Positions 1 to 7,641 of a stretch of DNA of 22,364 bases are shown piece after piece. Under the pieces are notes generated by a model. It saw nothing but the letters and a program-made list of their open reading frames with translations, did not search any database and was not told where the DNA came from. How positions within the stretch are numbered: position 1 is the stretch's first letter; each line of letters starts with the position of its first letter. The position numbers and the translations under genes are program-made. The DNA lies in the NCBI GenBank assembly GCA_900771805.1, contig CAAGPL010000030.1, positions 1 through 22,364 of the forward strand, read 5' to 3'. Source of the DNA: Bacilli bacterium (lineage in GTDB: Bacteria > Bacillota_I > Bacilli_A > RF39 > UBA660).

Positions 1-192
1 ATTACTATTATTAGTTAAAATAAATCCTATTAAACCTACTATTACAATAAGCATACCTATAATAATTATACCACCGTTACCATGTTTACCAGAAAAAGCT
101 TCTTTTACAACTGATGCGGTATATAAATATCCATAATGTTTCATAGATATTTTATCAAATAAATCAACTACATTTTCTACATTTCGTTCCAT
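1..192 (-). CDS. Small membrane protein, C-terminus cut by window edge
   Basis: An open frame of 64 codons runs from an ATG at 192 to the left edge without a stop, so the gene is partial. A clear ribosome binding site (GGAGG, about 195-202) precedes the ATG. The visible N-terminus is a polar, probably helical stretch (MERNVENVVDLFDKISMKHY), then a glycine-rich turn and one strong hydrophobic segment at residues 42-60 (IIIIGMLIVIVGLIGFIL). It starts 27 bases after the stop of the 7TM protein at 220-885, so the two are probably co-transcribed. I do not recognise a family. It does not look like the missing kinase or GGDEF part of the upstream sensor domain. Confidence 0.7.
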   Translation of the reverse strand, partial: MERNVENVVDLFDKISMKHYGYLYTASVVKEAFSGKHGNGGIIIIGMLIVIVGLIGFILTNNSN

Positions 193-219
193 ATTAATCC
201 TCCATAAGAAAGAAAAGTA

Positions 220-885
220 TTACTTCTTTTCTTTTTCTAATTTCAATATAACTTCATTATCTAAAGTTGTAAAATACATTATAAACGTTACAAAGGTTGC
301 TACTGAAGTAATCAATAATAATCCTGGGTATGTAGATTGAATTATCATTGCTACTGCACCTAATGTTGTTAAAATAAATAAAGATGAATATCTAGATGCT
401 ACTTTCTTATTTATATTGAAAAACATTAAAAGTAAACAATATATAATAAATGCCAAAGATAAGCTATAAACCAAATCTACACCTGGACCATATGTATATC
501 TTATTTCACCTTTATTTACTAAATGAATTGGTAAAGCCATTACAGCAATACAAGATAAAATATATATTATACTAAAAATTATATTTTCATATTTTATTCT
601 GTTTATTTTTGTCTCTGATATATTTGATATGTACTTAGTAAATAGCATAATCCAAGTAATTAAATATACTAAATAAAATTTTAAAATAAATTTACTTAAT
701 ATAGGCATTTTCGTTATATTAAATGCAGCATAACTACATAATAGTTCTGCAACTAAACCAATAAAATTAACCAATATTAAAAATTTTAAGGTATTATTTT
801 TTATTCTTCTATTTTTAAAATAAAGAACAATAAGTAAAATACTATAAAATAAACTTATTACTGGAAAAAATATTCCACTACCCAT
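220..885 (-). CDS. Orphan seven-helix membrane protein, sensor-domain-like
   Basis: The 221-residue product has about seven hydrophobic segments, near residues 5-23, 34-55, 62-83, 102-122, 137-157, 166-183 and 187-207. The last helix is followed by a short charged tail (TTLDNEVILKLEKEKK). This layout, and the tail reading like the 'MYFTIENPD...' junction, resembles the 7TM N-terminal region of some Bacillota histidine kinases and GGDEF proteins. Here the protein stops (TAA, 220-222) just where the output domain would begin. The start at 885 has a good ribosome binding site (AGAGGTGGT, 5 bases upstream). Whether it is a stand-alone sensor, a remnant of a kinase or an unrelated membrane protein cannot be settled from the sequence. 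The family assignment is an inference from topology and tail similarity. Confidence 0.65.
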   Translation of the reverse strand: MGSGIFFPVISLFYSILLIVLYFKNRRIKNNTLKFLILVNFIGLVAELLCSYAAFNITKMPILSKFILKFYLVYLITWIMLFTKYISNISETKINRIKYENIIFSIIYILSCIAVMALPIHLVNKGEIRYTYGPGVDLVYSLSLAFIIYCLLLMFFNINKKVASRYSSLFILTTLGAVAMIIQSTYPGLLLITSVATFVTFIMYFTTLDNEVILKLEKEKK

Positions 886-951
886 TAAATACCACCTCTA
901 ATAAAATAATATAATATTTTTTTTAAATAATAAATATTTTTTTATGTTAAT

Positions 952-2844
952 TTACATATTTTTTACATATGTTTTTTCATTTGAAATATTATCTACAAAG
1001 TTATATTCAATTTCAGAATCATTAAAATTACATTCATATAATATACCTTTATCAATATTAATATAGCCATCTCTTTCTGAAGCTAATTTTTTATTATCTC
1101 TTTTTCCACTTTTTGAAATAGGAAATTCATTTCTTATTTTAATTCCAACAGGAACACTAAAACTTGGTAGTTTTTGATTAAAATCTTCTATTATCTTTGA
1201 AATAGCTTCATACTTATTACCAGTAAATTCTTTAGTAAATTGTAAATGAATAACAGGTTTACTATATCCAGTATTATTAATATCTATTCCAACAGCTTCA
1301 CAATCCATTATAAAAGGATATTGTTTTGCTATTTCTTCTATTTCAAATAAATATTGTTTAAAATCATTGCCATTTTCATCTTTTTCAATTATAAAATCAT
1401 TTTTTCTTCCACGATATGTTACAAAACCATCCTTATCAACATATCCTATGTCACCAGTTTTATAAAATTTTTCAGAATCAACATAAAAGAAACTATTTTT
1501 TGTTTTTTCATCATCATTTAAATAACCTAACATCATCATTGGAGTACTATAACAAATTTCTCCTGATTCATTATATTTTAACTCTTTTCCATCAGAATCA
1601 ATTATCATTACATTAACTTGTGGTAATGGTACTCCAGCAGTTCCGGCTTTGTAAGCTTGCCTTAATGTTGTTGTTGCACACGCTCCAACTTCAGTACTAC
1701 CAGCTCCAGAAAATAATGGTCTTTTGCAACCAAATTTTTTCAAATTATTATATATTTGCTCTTGTTTATAAATAGATGCACCATCTCCACCTGCTATAGG
1801 GTGTGTCAAACTAGATAAAGTATCTTTTTTTAATTTTGAATTACCAACAGCTTCCCACATTTCATTAGAGATTATTGCAACACCTATTTTATGCTTATGA
1901 TTTTTAAAACTTTTACCTATTGTCTTTTTATCAAATACAGGATCTAAAATATTTATCATACCAACAAGTGGTGGCAGTAAGAAATTATTATTTACTCCCG
2001 TTGAAAAATTGATAGGAACTTTATGAAGGCTTGCTGTATTTTCATCTGTTCCTAAATCCGCCAATTCATGATTTCTAGCCATATAAGTTATAGAATCAAT
2101 TGGTAAATTTATACCTTTTGCCTTTGCTGTAGTACCTGATGAATATACAGTTAAATATTTTAAATTCTTATCATATGGTTCTGGTTTAATATCAGGCAGT
2201 TTTTCACACTCTTTTACAGCATCATTATAATAAGACATATCTAAATCATATTCATTTTTTAATTTATCAAATTTTTTCTTATTCTTTATTCTTTGAGCCA
2301 TCATAAATGTTTTTGTAACTAAAGGAAATGAATTTGTAAATGGTACTACAATTATTTTCTTATTTTTCATTTCAGGTAGTTTTAATGTTTCTGAAAAAAG
2401 ATCATAAAAAACATCTAAAACAATAAAAACATCAAAATCAGCTTGTTTTACTGAATCTATAATAAGTTCATTTGGATAAGTAATATTAATTATATTAGCA
2501 CCCGCTCCTATCTTACTTAATGCCATTAAAGTATAAAAAGATTCAGGAACACCAATACTACCAAGTAATATTTGGTCACCTTTTTTTACGCCATACTTTC
2601 TAAGTACTTTTGCTAATTTATCACTTTCTTTAACAACTTCACTTCTTGTTATTATTCTATTATAAAACTCTATTCCTGCCTTATCCATAAACTTTTTATT
2701 AGCTTTTAAATAATATTGATAATAAGTTAAATTTATATCTTCAATTTTTGATGCACCTGGTGGGTAGAATTTTAACCAAGGTTTATCTTTTGAAGCATAT
2801 CCAGTTAAGTTTTTGTTCTCGTCACTTAAATAATAATTATTCAT
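952..2844 (-). CDS. AMP-dependent acyl-CoA synthetase/ligase family protein
   Basis: This 630-residue protein belongs to the ANL adenylating superfamily, which activates a carboxylate with ATP to an acyl-AMP and usually passes it to CoA. The core motifs are visible: the A3 phosphate loop YSSGTTAKAKG (about 234-244), A5 GAGSTE (380-385), A7 YKTGDIGYV (461-469), A8 hinge YRGRKNDFI (477-485) and A10 with the likely catalytic lysine in PISKSGKRD (K581). The N-terminal region (FYPPGASKIEDINLTYYQYY) suggests a fatty-acid or other organic-acid CoA ligase, but the substrate cannot be read. About 40 residues extend past the A10 motif. The start at 2844 follows AGGAGAA at a spacing of about 8. The gene has its own promoter (2931-2958) and leader, and no obvious partner genes such as a carrier protein or thioesterase adjoin it. 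Confidence 0.88.
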   Translation of the reverse strand: MNNYYLSDENKNLTGYASKDKPWLKFYPPGASKIEDINLTYYQYYLKANKKFMDKAGIEFYNRIITRSEVVKESDKLAKVLRKYGVKKGDQILLGSIGVPESFYTLMALSKIGAGANIINITYPNELIIDSVKQADFDVFIVLDVFYDLFSETLKLPEMKNKKIIVVPFTNSFPLVTKTFMMAQRIKNKKKFDKLKNEYDLDMSYYNDAVKECEKLPDIKPEPYDKNLKYLTVYSSGTTAKAKGINLPIDSITYMARNHELADLGTDENTASLHKVPINFSTGVNNNFLLPPLVGMINILDPVFDKKTIGKSFKNHKHKIGVAIISNEMWEAVGNSKLKKDTLSSLTHPIAGGDGASIYKQEQIYNNLKKFGCKRPLFSGAGSTEVGACATTTLRQAYKAGTAGVPLPQVNVMIIDSDGKELKYNESGEICYSTPMMMLGYLNDDEKTKNSFFYVDSEKFYKTGDIGYVDKDGFVTYRGRKNDFIIEKDENGNDFKQYLFEIEEIAKQYPFIMDCEAVGIDINNTGYSKPVIHLQFTKEFTGNKYEAISKIIEDFNQKLPSFSVPVGIKIRNEFPISKSGKRDNKKLASERDGYINIDKGILYECNFNDSEIEYNFVDNISNEKTYVKNM

Positions 2845-2856
2845 TTTAATATTCTC

Positions 2857-2932
2857 CTATAAATTTTATTTTTATTAGCTTGTTAATTAATGCTTTAATG
2901 CAAGCAAGCACCTTAAAAACTATAAATTTTAT
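2857..2932 (-). promoter_or_regulatory. Untranslated leader of the AMP-ligase gene with hairpin and direct repeat
   Basis: The predicted leader is about 80 nt. On the minus strand it can fold GCTTG...CAAGC (2901-2905 with 2878-2882) around an inner ATTAA/TTAAT stem. A 13-base direct repeat (ctataaattttat on the plus strand) occurs at 2857-2869, next to the ribosome binding site, and at 2920-2932, by the expected transcription start. No known riboswitch class is recognised. Function is unknown, and low-complexity AT sequence makes chance a real possibility. Confidence 0.3.
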
Positions 2933-2958
2933 ATTAACATAATTTTTTATTTTGTCAA
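2931..2958 (-). promoter_or_regulatory. Sigma-A promoter with extended -10 for the AMP-ligase gene
   Basis: The -35 is a perfect TTGACA (2953-2958) and the -10 is TAATAT (2931-2936), 16 bases apart, with an extended TGn element (TATGTTAATAT). The -35 hexamer overlaps the TGA stop (2955-2957) of the upstream MYG1-like gene. This is the best match to consensus in the window. Confidence 0.8.
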
Positions 2959-3899
2959 TTATATTTTAACGATATATTAGCTATCTTAATAGCATCTTCG
3001 TAAGTTTTGCACGCACATATAAATAAGTTTTTATGACAAAACGTAATTGTTTTAACACCACTTATTTTTTGCAGCTCTAAATTTTCTAATCCTGCCCAAT
3101 TATTAGGAAAAGGCTTTTTTACATCAAAACTACCTTGCTCTTTAGGCGTTGCTACTACATTATATCCTCCTCGTTTAGAAGGAAAAATGGCATATAATAT
3201 ATCTTTAGCCTTAATATTATTAGATGTTAAAACAATATCTTTCCATGGCATATAATGATCAAGTATTAAAATACCATTACAGCTTTCTTCTATTTTTTCT
3301 TCAACTATACTTCTAGCTTCTTCTTTTGCAAGCATCCTTCCTATCATATTATTAAAGATAGTATTTAAAAATGATAATGCTTGTAAAAAACGTTTTTGTT
3401 CTAAGTTATCTTCATTCCAAGCTGGATTAAAATTTCCAATCAAACTAGGAATTGTTTGAGCCTTTACCTCTGGTTCATTTGTTAGAGATTGCCCATTATC
3501 GTCTCTATCAATATCCATAATTAAATTTTTATCAATAGACTCAAAAAAAGAAGTCTTATCTTTTATATTAAATTTATTTATTATATCCATTCCAAACGTT
3601 TTCCATATTAAACCCGCTGATGCATATTTTATACCATTATTTCTTGTTAAATCAAAATCAATTGCATGATGATCAAATTCACCAAAACCAACATCATAAA
3701 TAAAAGCGTTATTATTTGAAATATTATTAGTTCTATATATATTCATATCTCCAAATTTGTTTAATAAAATAACACTTGCCATAACCTCATCCGCATGAAA
3801 AGTACCACTATGAGTTATAAAATTAGCATTTTCCTCTTTATCTACTATTTTTATCTTTACATCATTACCAGTTATATTTTTTAATATAATTTCTTCCAT
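2955..3899 (-). CDS. MYG1/UPF0160 family metal-dependent hydrolase-like protein
   Basis: This 314-residue protein matches the MYG1 (UPF0160) family, DHH-like proteins with proposed metal-dependent phosphoesterase or 3'-5' exonuclease activity. Signature stretches are THSGTFHADEVMAS (29-42), YDVGFGEFDHH (68-78, carrying the DHH-like motif), NGIKYASAGLIW (88-99) and the acidic DIDRDDNG (129-136). The length fits the family. It is the last gene of an operon with the 92-residue unknown and a YwaF-like membrane protein; the gap to the preceding gene is 14 bases. The site before the ATG is weak (GTGAT). Its TGA stop lies inside the -35 box of the next gene. The eukaryotic members act in organelle RNA processing; the bacterial role is poorly known, so only the family call is firm. 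Confidence 0.85.
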   Translation of the reverse strand: MEEIILKNITGNDVKIKIVDKEENANFITHSGTFHADEVMASVILLNKFGDMNIYRTNNISNNNAFIYDVGFGEFDHHAIDFDLTRNNGIKYASAGLIWKTFGMDIINKFNIKDKTSFFESIDKNLIMDIDRDDNGQSLTNEPEVKAQTIPSLIGNFNPAWNEDNLEQKRFLQALSFLNTIFNNMIGRMLAKEEARSIVEEKIEESCNGILILDHYMPWKDIVLTSNNIKAKDILYAIFPSKRGGYNVVATPKEQGSFDVKKPFPNNWAGLENLELQKISGVKTITFCHKNLFICACKTYEDAIKIANISLKYN

Positions 3900-3913
3900 A
3901 TCATCACAACTTT

Positions 3914-4192
3914 CTATTTATTAGTATTATTATAATAATTTAACTCAGATAATTTTAACGAAACCTCTTCTAAATCGTCTACATCTACCTCTTCATTTAA
4001 AATTTCTTCTATTTCAAATATTAAACTTTTTAAAGATGTATATTTTTTATAATCAATATTATACTTTTTTAATACTTCCACCTGATTATCACTTAAATAA
4101 ATACCATTACCACGCATTTTTAAAAGCTTTTTATCACTATATATATCATCCGTAAGTTTATCTATATTTAATAATTTACCATTTATTTTCAT
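3914..4192 (-). CDS. Small conserved-looking protein of unknown function
   Basis: The 92-residue product is hydrophilic and has no membrane segment or signal peptide. The N-terminal half contains a turn-rich stretch (MRGNGIYLSDNQVEVLKKYNIDYKKY) and the C-terminal half is an acidic, probably helical region (EIEEILNEEVDVDDLEEVSLKLSEL). Its ATG overlaps the TAA stop of the upstream YwaF-like gene as TAATG, so translation is probably coupled. I do not recognise the family. The operon position between a membrane protein and a MYG1-like protein gives no clear functional hint. That it is a real gene is well supported by the tight packing. Confidence 0.75.
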   Translation of the reverse strand: MKINGKLLNIDKLTDDIYSDKKLLKMRGNGIYLSDNQVEVLKKYNIDYKKYTSLKSLIFEIEEILNEEVDVDDLEEVSLKLSELNYYNNTNK

Positions 4193-4986
4193 TATGCTCT
4201 CCTTAATATTTTATCCTTAGCAAATACCTTTATATTATTTAAATTATAAAAAAACATATATACTAAATAAGCTCCTAATGTTACAACACTTATAAATACT
4301 AAGAAATTAGTAAACCATCCGAATTTCTGTGATATATCTTCAAATATAATTATAGGACTTATAGAAGGACCTAAATAAAATGCATTTAAAGCACCTTTAC
4401 TTACATCTTTTAAAGAAATATTAATAAGTAATGCAATAAAGCAAAGAGATGCATACACTTTAGTTGATGTTATAAAATCCTTTTTTTCTTTCAAACATCT
4501 ACCAGACAAAGCAATATAAATTCCTAAAAACATTAATATTGCGTGCCATAAAAAACCATGTAAAGTCATTAAAAGATATGGTCTTATAAGTGACGATGGT
4601 TCAAAAAAAGTAATAAATGCACCAAGTAAATTATAAGAAGCCATAAAATTATACATTCCTTCTTCTATTTTTTTATTTTTAACAAATGGAATAACCAAAC
4701 ATATATACATAGGAACATCACATAATTGAAAAGGAAAAGTACTAAAATCATAATTACCATTATTAACTATAAAATAGTAAAATAATTCCTTATAAACTTC
4801 TATTATAAATAAGAAAAAACCTATATAAAATAATATTTTTTTATTTTTTTTATCATCTACATTTTTTAACTTATTTGCAAATACGCAAGACAATACTATA
4901 CTTAATATAAAAAATGATATATGAAATAAACCATATGGTCTTATTGGATTCATCTTTATTGCTGTAAATTCTAATATTTTTTTCAT
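4192..4986 (-). CDS. YwaF/TIGR02206-like (TMEM164-type) integral membrane protein
   Basis: The 264-residue product has about seven hydrophobic helices. Between them are the stretches FPFQLCDVPMYICL and LLMTLHGFLWHAILMFLGIYI, which resemble the conserved segments of the YwaF/TIGR02206 family (LPLHLCS... and the histidine-containing later helix). The conserved Cys and His residues of that family appear retained. The biochemical role of bacterial members is unknown; a eukaryotic relative (TMEM164) is linked to lipid acyl transfer, which I would not extend to this protein. The start at 4986 has AAGGAG 8 bases upstream. It is first in an operon with the next two minus-strand genes, and an extended -10 (5013-5021) lies just upstream. 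Confidence 0.65.
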   Translation of the reverse strand: MKKILEFTAIKMNPIRPYGLFHISFFILSIVLSCVFANKLKNVDDKKNKKILFYIGFFLFIIEVYKELFYYFIVNNGNYDFSTFPFQLCDVPMYICLVIPFVKNKKIEEGMYNFMASYNLLGAFITFFEPSSLIRPYLLMTLHGFLWHAILMFLGIYIALSGRCLKEKKDFITSTKVYASLCFIALLINISLKDVSKGALNAFYLGPSISPIIIFEDISQKFGWFTNFLVFISVVTLGAYLVYMFFYNLNNIKVFAKDKILRRA

Positions 4987-5012
4987 TTATAAAACTCCTT
5001 AATACTAATTAA

Positions 5013-5021
5013 ATAATAACA
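5013..5021 (-). promoter_or_regulatory. Extended -10 promoter element for the YwaF-like operon
   Basis: The minus strand reads TATGTTATTAT, giving a -10 TATTAT (5013-5018) with an extended TG one base upstream. No convincing -35 is present, which an extended -10 can tolerate. It sits between the nrnA terminator and the start at 4986. Confidence 0.5.
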
Positions 5022-5034
5022 TATTTTAAAAAAC

Positions 5035-5057
5035 AAAAAAAGACTAATAAAAGTCTT
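5035..5057 (-). terminator. Intrinsic terminator of the ackA-nrnA operon
   Basis: On the minus strand AAGACT (5052-5057) pairs with AGTCTT (5040-5045) around a 6-base loop, followed by a run of T (5035-5041). The TAG stop of nrnA (5044-5046) lies partly in the stem. Confidence 0.75.
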
Positions 5058-5997
5058 CTTTATATTCTTTACATAATAAATCTAATTTATCTATTATCTC
5101 ATCTGCTTCACTAAAACTTTGAAGTTTAGCTCCACATGCATAAACATGGCCACCACCATTATATTGTTCAAATAATTTATTTATTTTTACACCACGACTT
5201 CTAGCTGATGTTCTAATAACATTATTTTTTTTATCTTCAGTAAATATAACCCAGCAAATTAAATTATCAATAAAATTATAATCATTCATAATGCTTCCTA
5301 TACTTGCTGAATCAACACCATATTTTTTTAAATCATCATCTTTTATCTTAACATAACCTAATCCATTTTTTGTTATAACCATATTAAGAGATATAAAGCC
5401 TTCAAGTCTAACTTCTGACATAGATCTTTTATATAAAATTTCATATAATTCATTAGGTTTTATCTTTTCTTTTTTTACTAAATTAAGTATCATTTCATAT
5501 GTTTGGGTTTTATTAGCTCCAAACAAAAATCTATTAGTATCCGCAACTATCCCCATAAATATATTTTGAGCAGCATGCCAAGGCATTTTTAGTTTGCATT
5601 TATAACACCATCTAGCAACTATTTCAGAAGCACTTGATGCATCTACATCAATAATTTCATAAGATGAGAATTTATCTATTTCAGGATGATGGTCAATTTT
5701 TACCACATCTTTAAATTTATAAAAGTCAACTCCATCTAATCTTTTAATATCAGGTATATCAACTGCAATTAAAAGTGCATCTTCATACATATCATCCGTT
5801 ATTTTATCGTGACTTCCAAAAAATCTAAATTTAGATACCGAACTTCCTGCTACATAAACTTCTTTTCCTTTAAAATTTTCTAATATTATTTCTTTTAATG
5901 CAAAGCTAGCACCTAAAGCATCTGGATCTCCACCTATATGCCTTGCAATAATTATTTTATTATACTTCTTAATTAACTTTAATATTTTTTCTTCCAT
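5044..5997 (-). CDS. nrnA: NrnA-like DHH/DHHA1 phosphoesterase
   Basis: This 317-residue protein is a bifunctional-type DHH-DHHA1 phosphoesterase like NrnA, which degrades nanoRNA (2-5 nt), pAp or cyclic dinucleotide products in the cytoplasm. Metal-binding motifs are RHIGGDPDALGA (19-30; H20, D24, D26), VDIPD (79-83) and IDHHPE (101-106). The C-terminal DHHA1 substrate motif is NGGGHVYACGA (280-290). The length fits the family. It starts 16 bases after ackA and ends in a terminator, so the two form an operon. The precise substrate (nanoRNA, pAp, pApA or pGpG) cannot be assigned from the sequence. Confidence 0.87.
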   Translation of the reverse strand: MEEKILKLIKKYNKIIIARHIGGDPDALGASFALKEIILENFKGKEVYVAGSSVSKFRFFGSHDKITDDMYEDALLIAVDIPDIKRLDGVDFYKFKDVVKIDHHPEIDKFSSYEIIDVDASSASEIVARWCYKCKLKMPWHAAQNIFMGIVADTNRFLFGANKTQTYEMILNLVKKEKIKPNELYEILYKRSMSEVRLEGFISLNMVITKNGLGYVKIKDDDLKKYGVDSASIGSIMNDYNFIDNLICWVIFTEDKKNNVIRTSARSRGVKINKLFEQYNGGGHVYACGAKLQSFSEADEIIDKLDLLCKEYKEDFY

Positions 5998-6013
5998 TTA
6001 ATAATCCTATATA

Positions 6014-7189
6014 TTAAATTAAATCCATTGTATCTTTAGCAATCATAAGCTCTTCATCTGTTGGAATAATATAACAAGCTATTTTAGAATCTTTAGTAGA
6101 AATAAGTCTTTCTTTTCCTCTTACATTATTAGCTTCTTCATCTAAATATATTCCTAAAACACCTAATTCTTTTATAATGTCACGTCTTGTATTAATAGAG
6201 TTTTCTCCAACTCCAGCAGTAAAGCAAATTGCATCACATCCACCTAGTTCAACATAATACTTAGCTATGTAATCAACTATTCTTCTAACATACATCTTTT
6301 GTGCTAATATACAATTTTCATCACCAGCTTTTATGCCATCTTCAACATCTCTTGAATCACTTGATTTTCTGCTTATTGCTAAAAGACCACTTTCTTTGTT
6401 TATAGCATTATCTATTTCTTTAGGGCTCATACCTGTTTTTTCCATTATATATGGAATTATACTTGCATCAATATCACCACATCTTGTTCCCATTATTAAA
6501 CCAGCATTTGGTGTAAGACCCATACTTGTATTAATGCATTTACCATTTAAAATAGCACTAATAGATGCACCATTACCTATATGACAAGTAATTAACTTAG
6601 TATCAGTTTTTCCTAATATTTCATTTATTCTTTGTGATACAAACTTATGAGATGTACCATGTGCACCATATCTTCTTACTTTAAATTTAGTATACCATTC
6701 AATTGGAAGAGCATATAAGTAATTTTCCTCTTTAATTGTTTGGTGAAATGCAGTATCAAAAACAGCAGTTTGTAAAGCATTTGGAAATACTTTTTTTGCA
6801 GCTTTGATTCCAACTATAGCAGCAGGGTTATGAAGTGGAGCAAGTGATGATAATTCTTTTATTTTATTTAAAACGTCATCATTAATTACAACAGTTTTGT
6901 CAAAATAATCTCCACCTTGAACTATACGATGTCCAATTCCTTTTATTTCATCTAAAGATTTTGCTACATTATTAAGTTTTAATTCATTTACTAATGCTTC
7001 AAATGCTTCAGCATGATTATTTAATTCAACTTCTTTTTTTATTTTCTCTCCATTAATTTTTATAGTATAAAAACTATTTCCAATACCTATTCTTTCCATT
7101 AAGCCAGATATTAATACTTTTTCTTCTGGCATTTCATATAACTGGAACTTAAGAGAAGAAGAACCAGCATTTACAGATAATATTTTCAT
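6014..7189 (-). CDS. ackA: Acetate kinase
   Basis: The enzyme interconverts acetate plus ATP with acetyl phosphate plus ADP, the substrate-level phosphorylation step of acetate fermentation. The 391-residue length is typical. Conserved stretches are visible in order: LSVNAGSSSLKFQL at the N-terminus, GHRIVQGG (~87-94), FDTAFHQT, RRYGAHGTSHK, CHIGNGASI, MGTRCGDIDASI with the catalytic arginine, and the C-terminal PTDEELMIA. A sigma-A promoter (7211-7238) gives a very short leader. It is followed by nrnA in one transcription unit. The usual partner pta is not in the window. Confidence 0.97.
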   Translation of the reverse strand: MKILSVNAGSSSLKFQLYEMPEEKVLISGLMERIGIGNSFYTIKINGEKIKKEVELNNHAEAFEALVNELKLNNVAKSLDEIKGIGHRIVQGGDYFDKTVVINDDVLNKIKELSSLAPLHNPAAIVGIKAAKKVFPNALQTAVFDTAFHQTIKEENYLYALPIEWYTKFKVRRYGAHGTSHKFVSQRINEILGKTDTKLITCHIGNGASISAILNGKCINTSMGLTPNAGLIMGTRCGDIDASIIPYIMEKTGMSPKEIDNAINKESGLLAISRKSSDSRDVEDGIKAGDENCILAQKMYVRRIVDYIAKYYVELGGCDAICFTAGVGENSINTRRDIIKELGVLGIYLDEEANNVRGKERLISTKDSKIACYIIPTDEELMIAKDTMDLI

Positions 7190-7210
7190 AAAATCACACT
7201 CCTGTTAACA

Positions 7211-7238
7211 ATTATACAACAAAAAACATTTATTTCAA
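7211..7238 (-). promoter_or_regulatory. Sigma-A promoter of ackA-nrnA
   Basis: TTGAAA (7233-7238), a 16-base spacer and a perfect TATAAT (7211-7216) on the minus strand, about 22 bases upstream of the ackA ATG. Confidence 0.75.
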
Positions 7239-7240
7239 AC

Positions 7241-7268
7241 AAAAAGGTAGCAAAATATGGCTACCTTT
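7241..7268 (-). terminator. Intrinsic terminator after the spore protein gene
   Basis: A 9-bp perfect stem (AAAGGTAGC 7260-7268 with GCTACCTTT 7243-7251, minus-strand sense) around an 8-base loop, followed by T residues (7241-7245). It separates the spore protein gene from ackA. Confidence 0.85.
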
Positions 7269-7290
7269 ATTATTTATATATTATTTTTAA

Positions 7291-7500
7291 TTATTTTTGA
7301 ATGTTATAAGATCCACCTAATTGTGTTTCACCCATTTTTACTAAACGTTTTGTAATTTCACCACCAACTGAACCGTTAGCTCTAGATGTAGCATCTGCAC
7401 CTAAATTAACACCAAGTTCATTAGCAATTTCGTATTTCATTTGTTCTATAGCTTGTTTAGCTTGTGGAGCTACAAATTTATTATTGTTACTTGATTTCAT
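7291..7500 (-). CDS. Alpha/beta-type small acid-soluble spore protein (SASP)
   Basis: This 69-residue protein is an alpha/beta-type SASP, which coats and protects DNA in the dormant spore and is degraded by the GPR protease at germination. The family signatures are present: the GPR cleavage region MKYEIANELGV (cut expected after E) and the DNA-binding block LGADATSRANGSVGGEITKRLV. It has its own terminator (7241-7268) and a strong ribosome binding site (AGGAGGTG, 7508-7515). The promoter matches forespore sigma-G (7525-7554), so it should be expressed late in sporulation. It is monocistronic, lying between ackA and a coiled-coil protein gene. Presence of this gene is strong evidence for endospore formation. 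Confidence 0.96.
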   Translation of the reverse strand: MKSSNNNKFVAPQAKQAIEQMKYEIANELGVNLGADATSRANGSVGGEITKRLVKMGETQLGGSYNIQK

Positions 7501-7524
7501 GTGTTTTCACCTCCTGTACACTAA

Positions 7525-7554
7525 TAGAATGTGAAAATACTTTAATTTCATACA
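7525..7554 (-). promoter_or_regulatory. Forespore sigma-G promoter of the SASP gene
   Basis: On the minus strand, TGTATG at -35 (7549-7554) is followed after 17 bases by CATTCTA at -10 (7525-7531). Both fit the Bacillus subtilis sigma-G consensus (GHATR, then CATWHTA at 17-18 bases). The expected start is only a few bases before the ribosome binding site. Confidence 0.75.
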
Positions 7555-7590
7555 ATTTTTTTCATGGTAATTTTTGTCAATTTTAAAAAT

Positions 7591-7619
7591 TTAAAAAGAT
7601 ATACTTAATGTATATCTTT
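7591..7619 (-). terminator. Intrinsic terminator after the coiled-coil protein gene
   Basis: A 10-bp perfect stem (AAAGATATAC 7610-7619 with GTATATCTTT 7595-7604, minus-strand sense) with a 5-base loop, followed by a short T run and AT-rich sequence. Confidence 0.75.
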
Positions 7620-7641
7620 AGTTTATGCATTTATTTAATTA

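Noticed and set aside
1416..1616. Open frame on the plus strand opposite the AMP-ligase gene
   Set aside because: It is the antisense shadow of conserved A7/A8 coding sequence and has no ribosome binding site.
6333..6584. Open frame on the plus strand opposite ackA
   Set aside because: Antisense shadow of a strongly conserved gene, with no upstream signals.
7575..7590. TTGACA on the minus strand upstream of the SASP as a vegetative -35
   Set aside because: No acceptable -10 lies 16-18 bases downstream, while a sigma-G promoter fits well.
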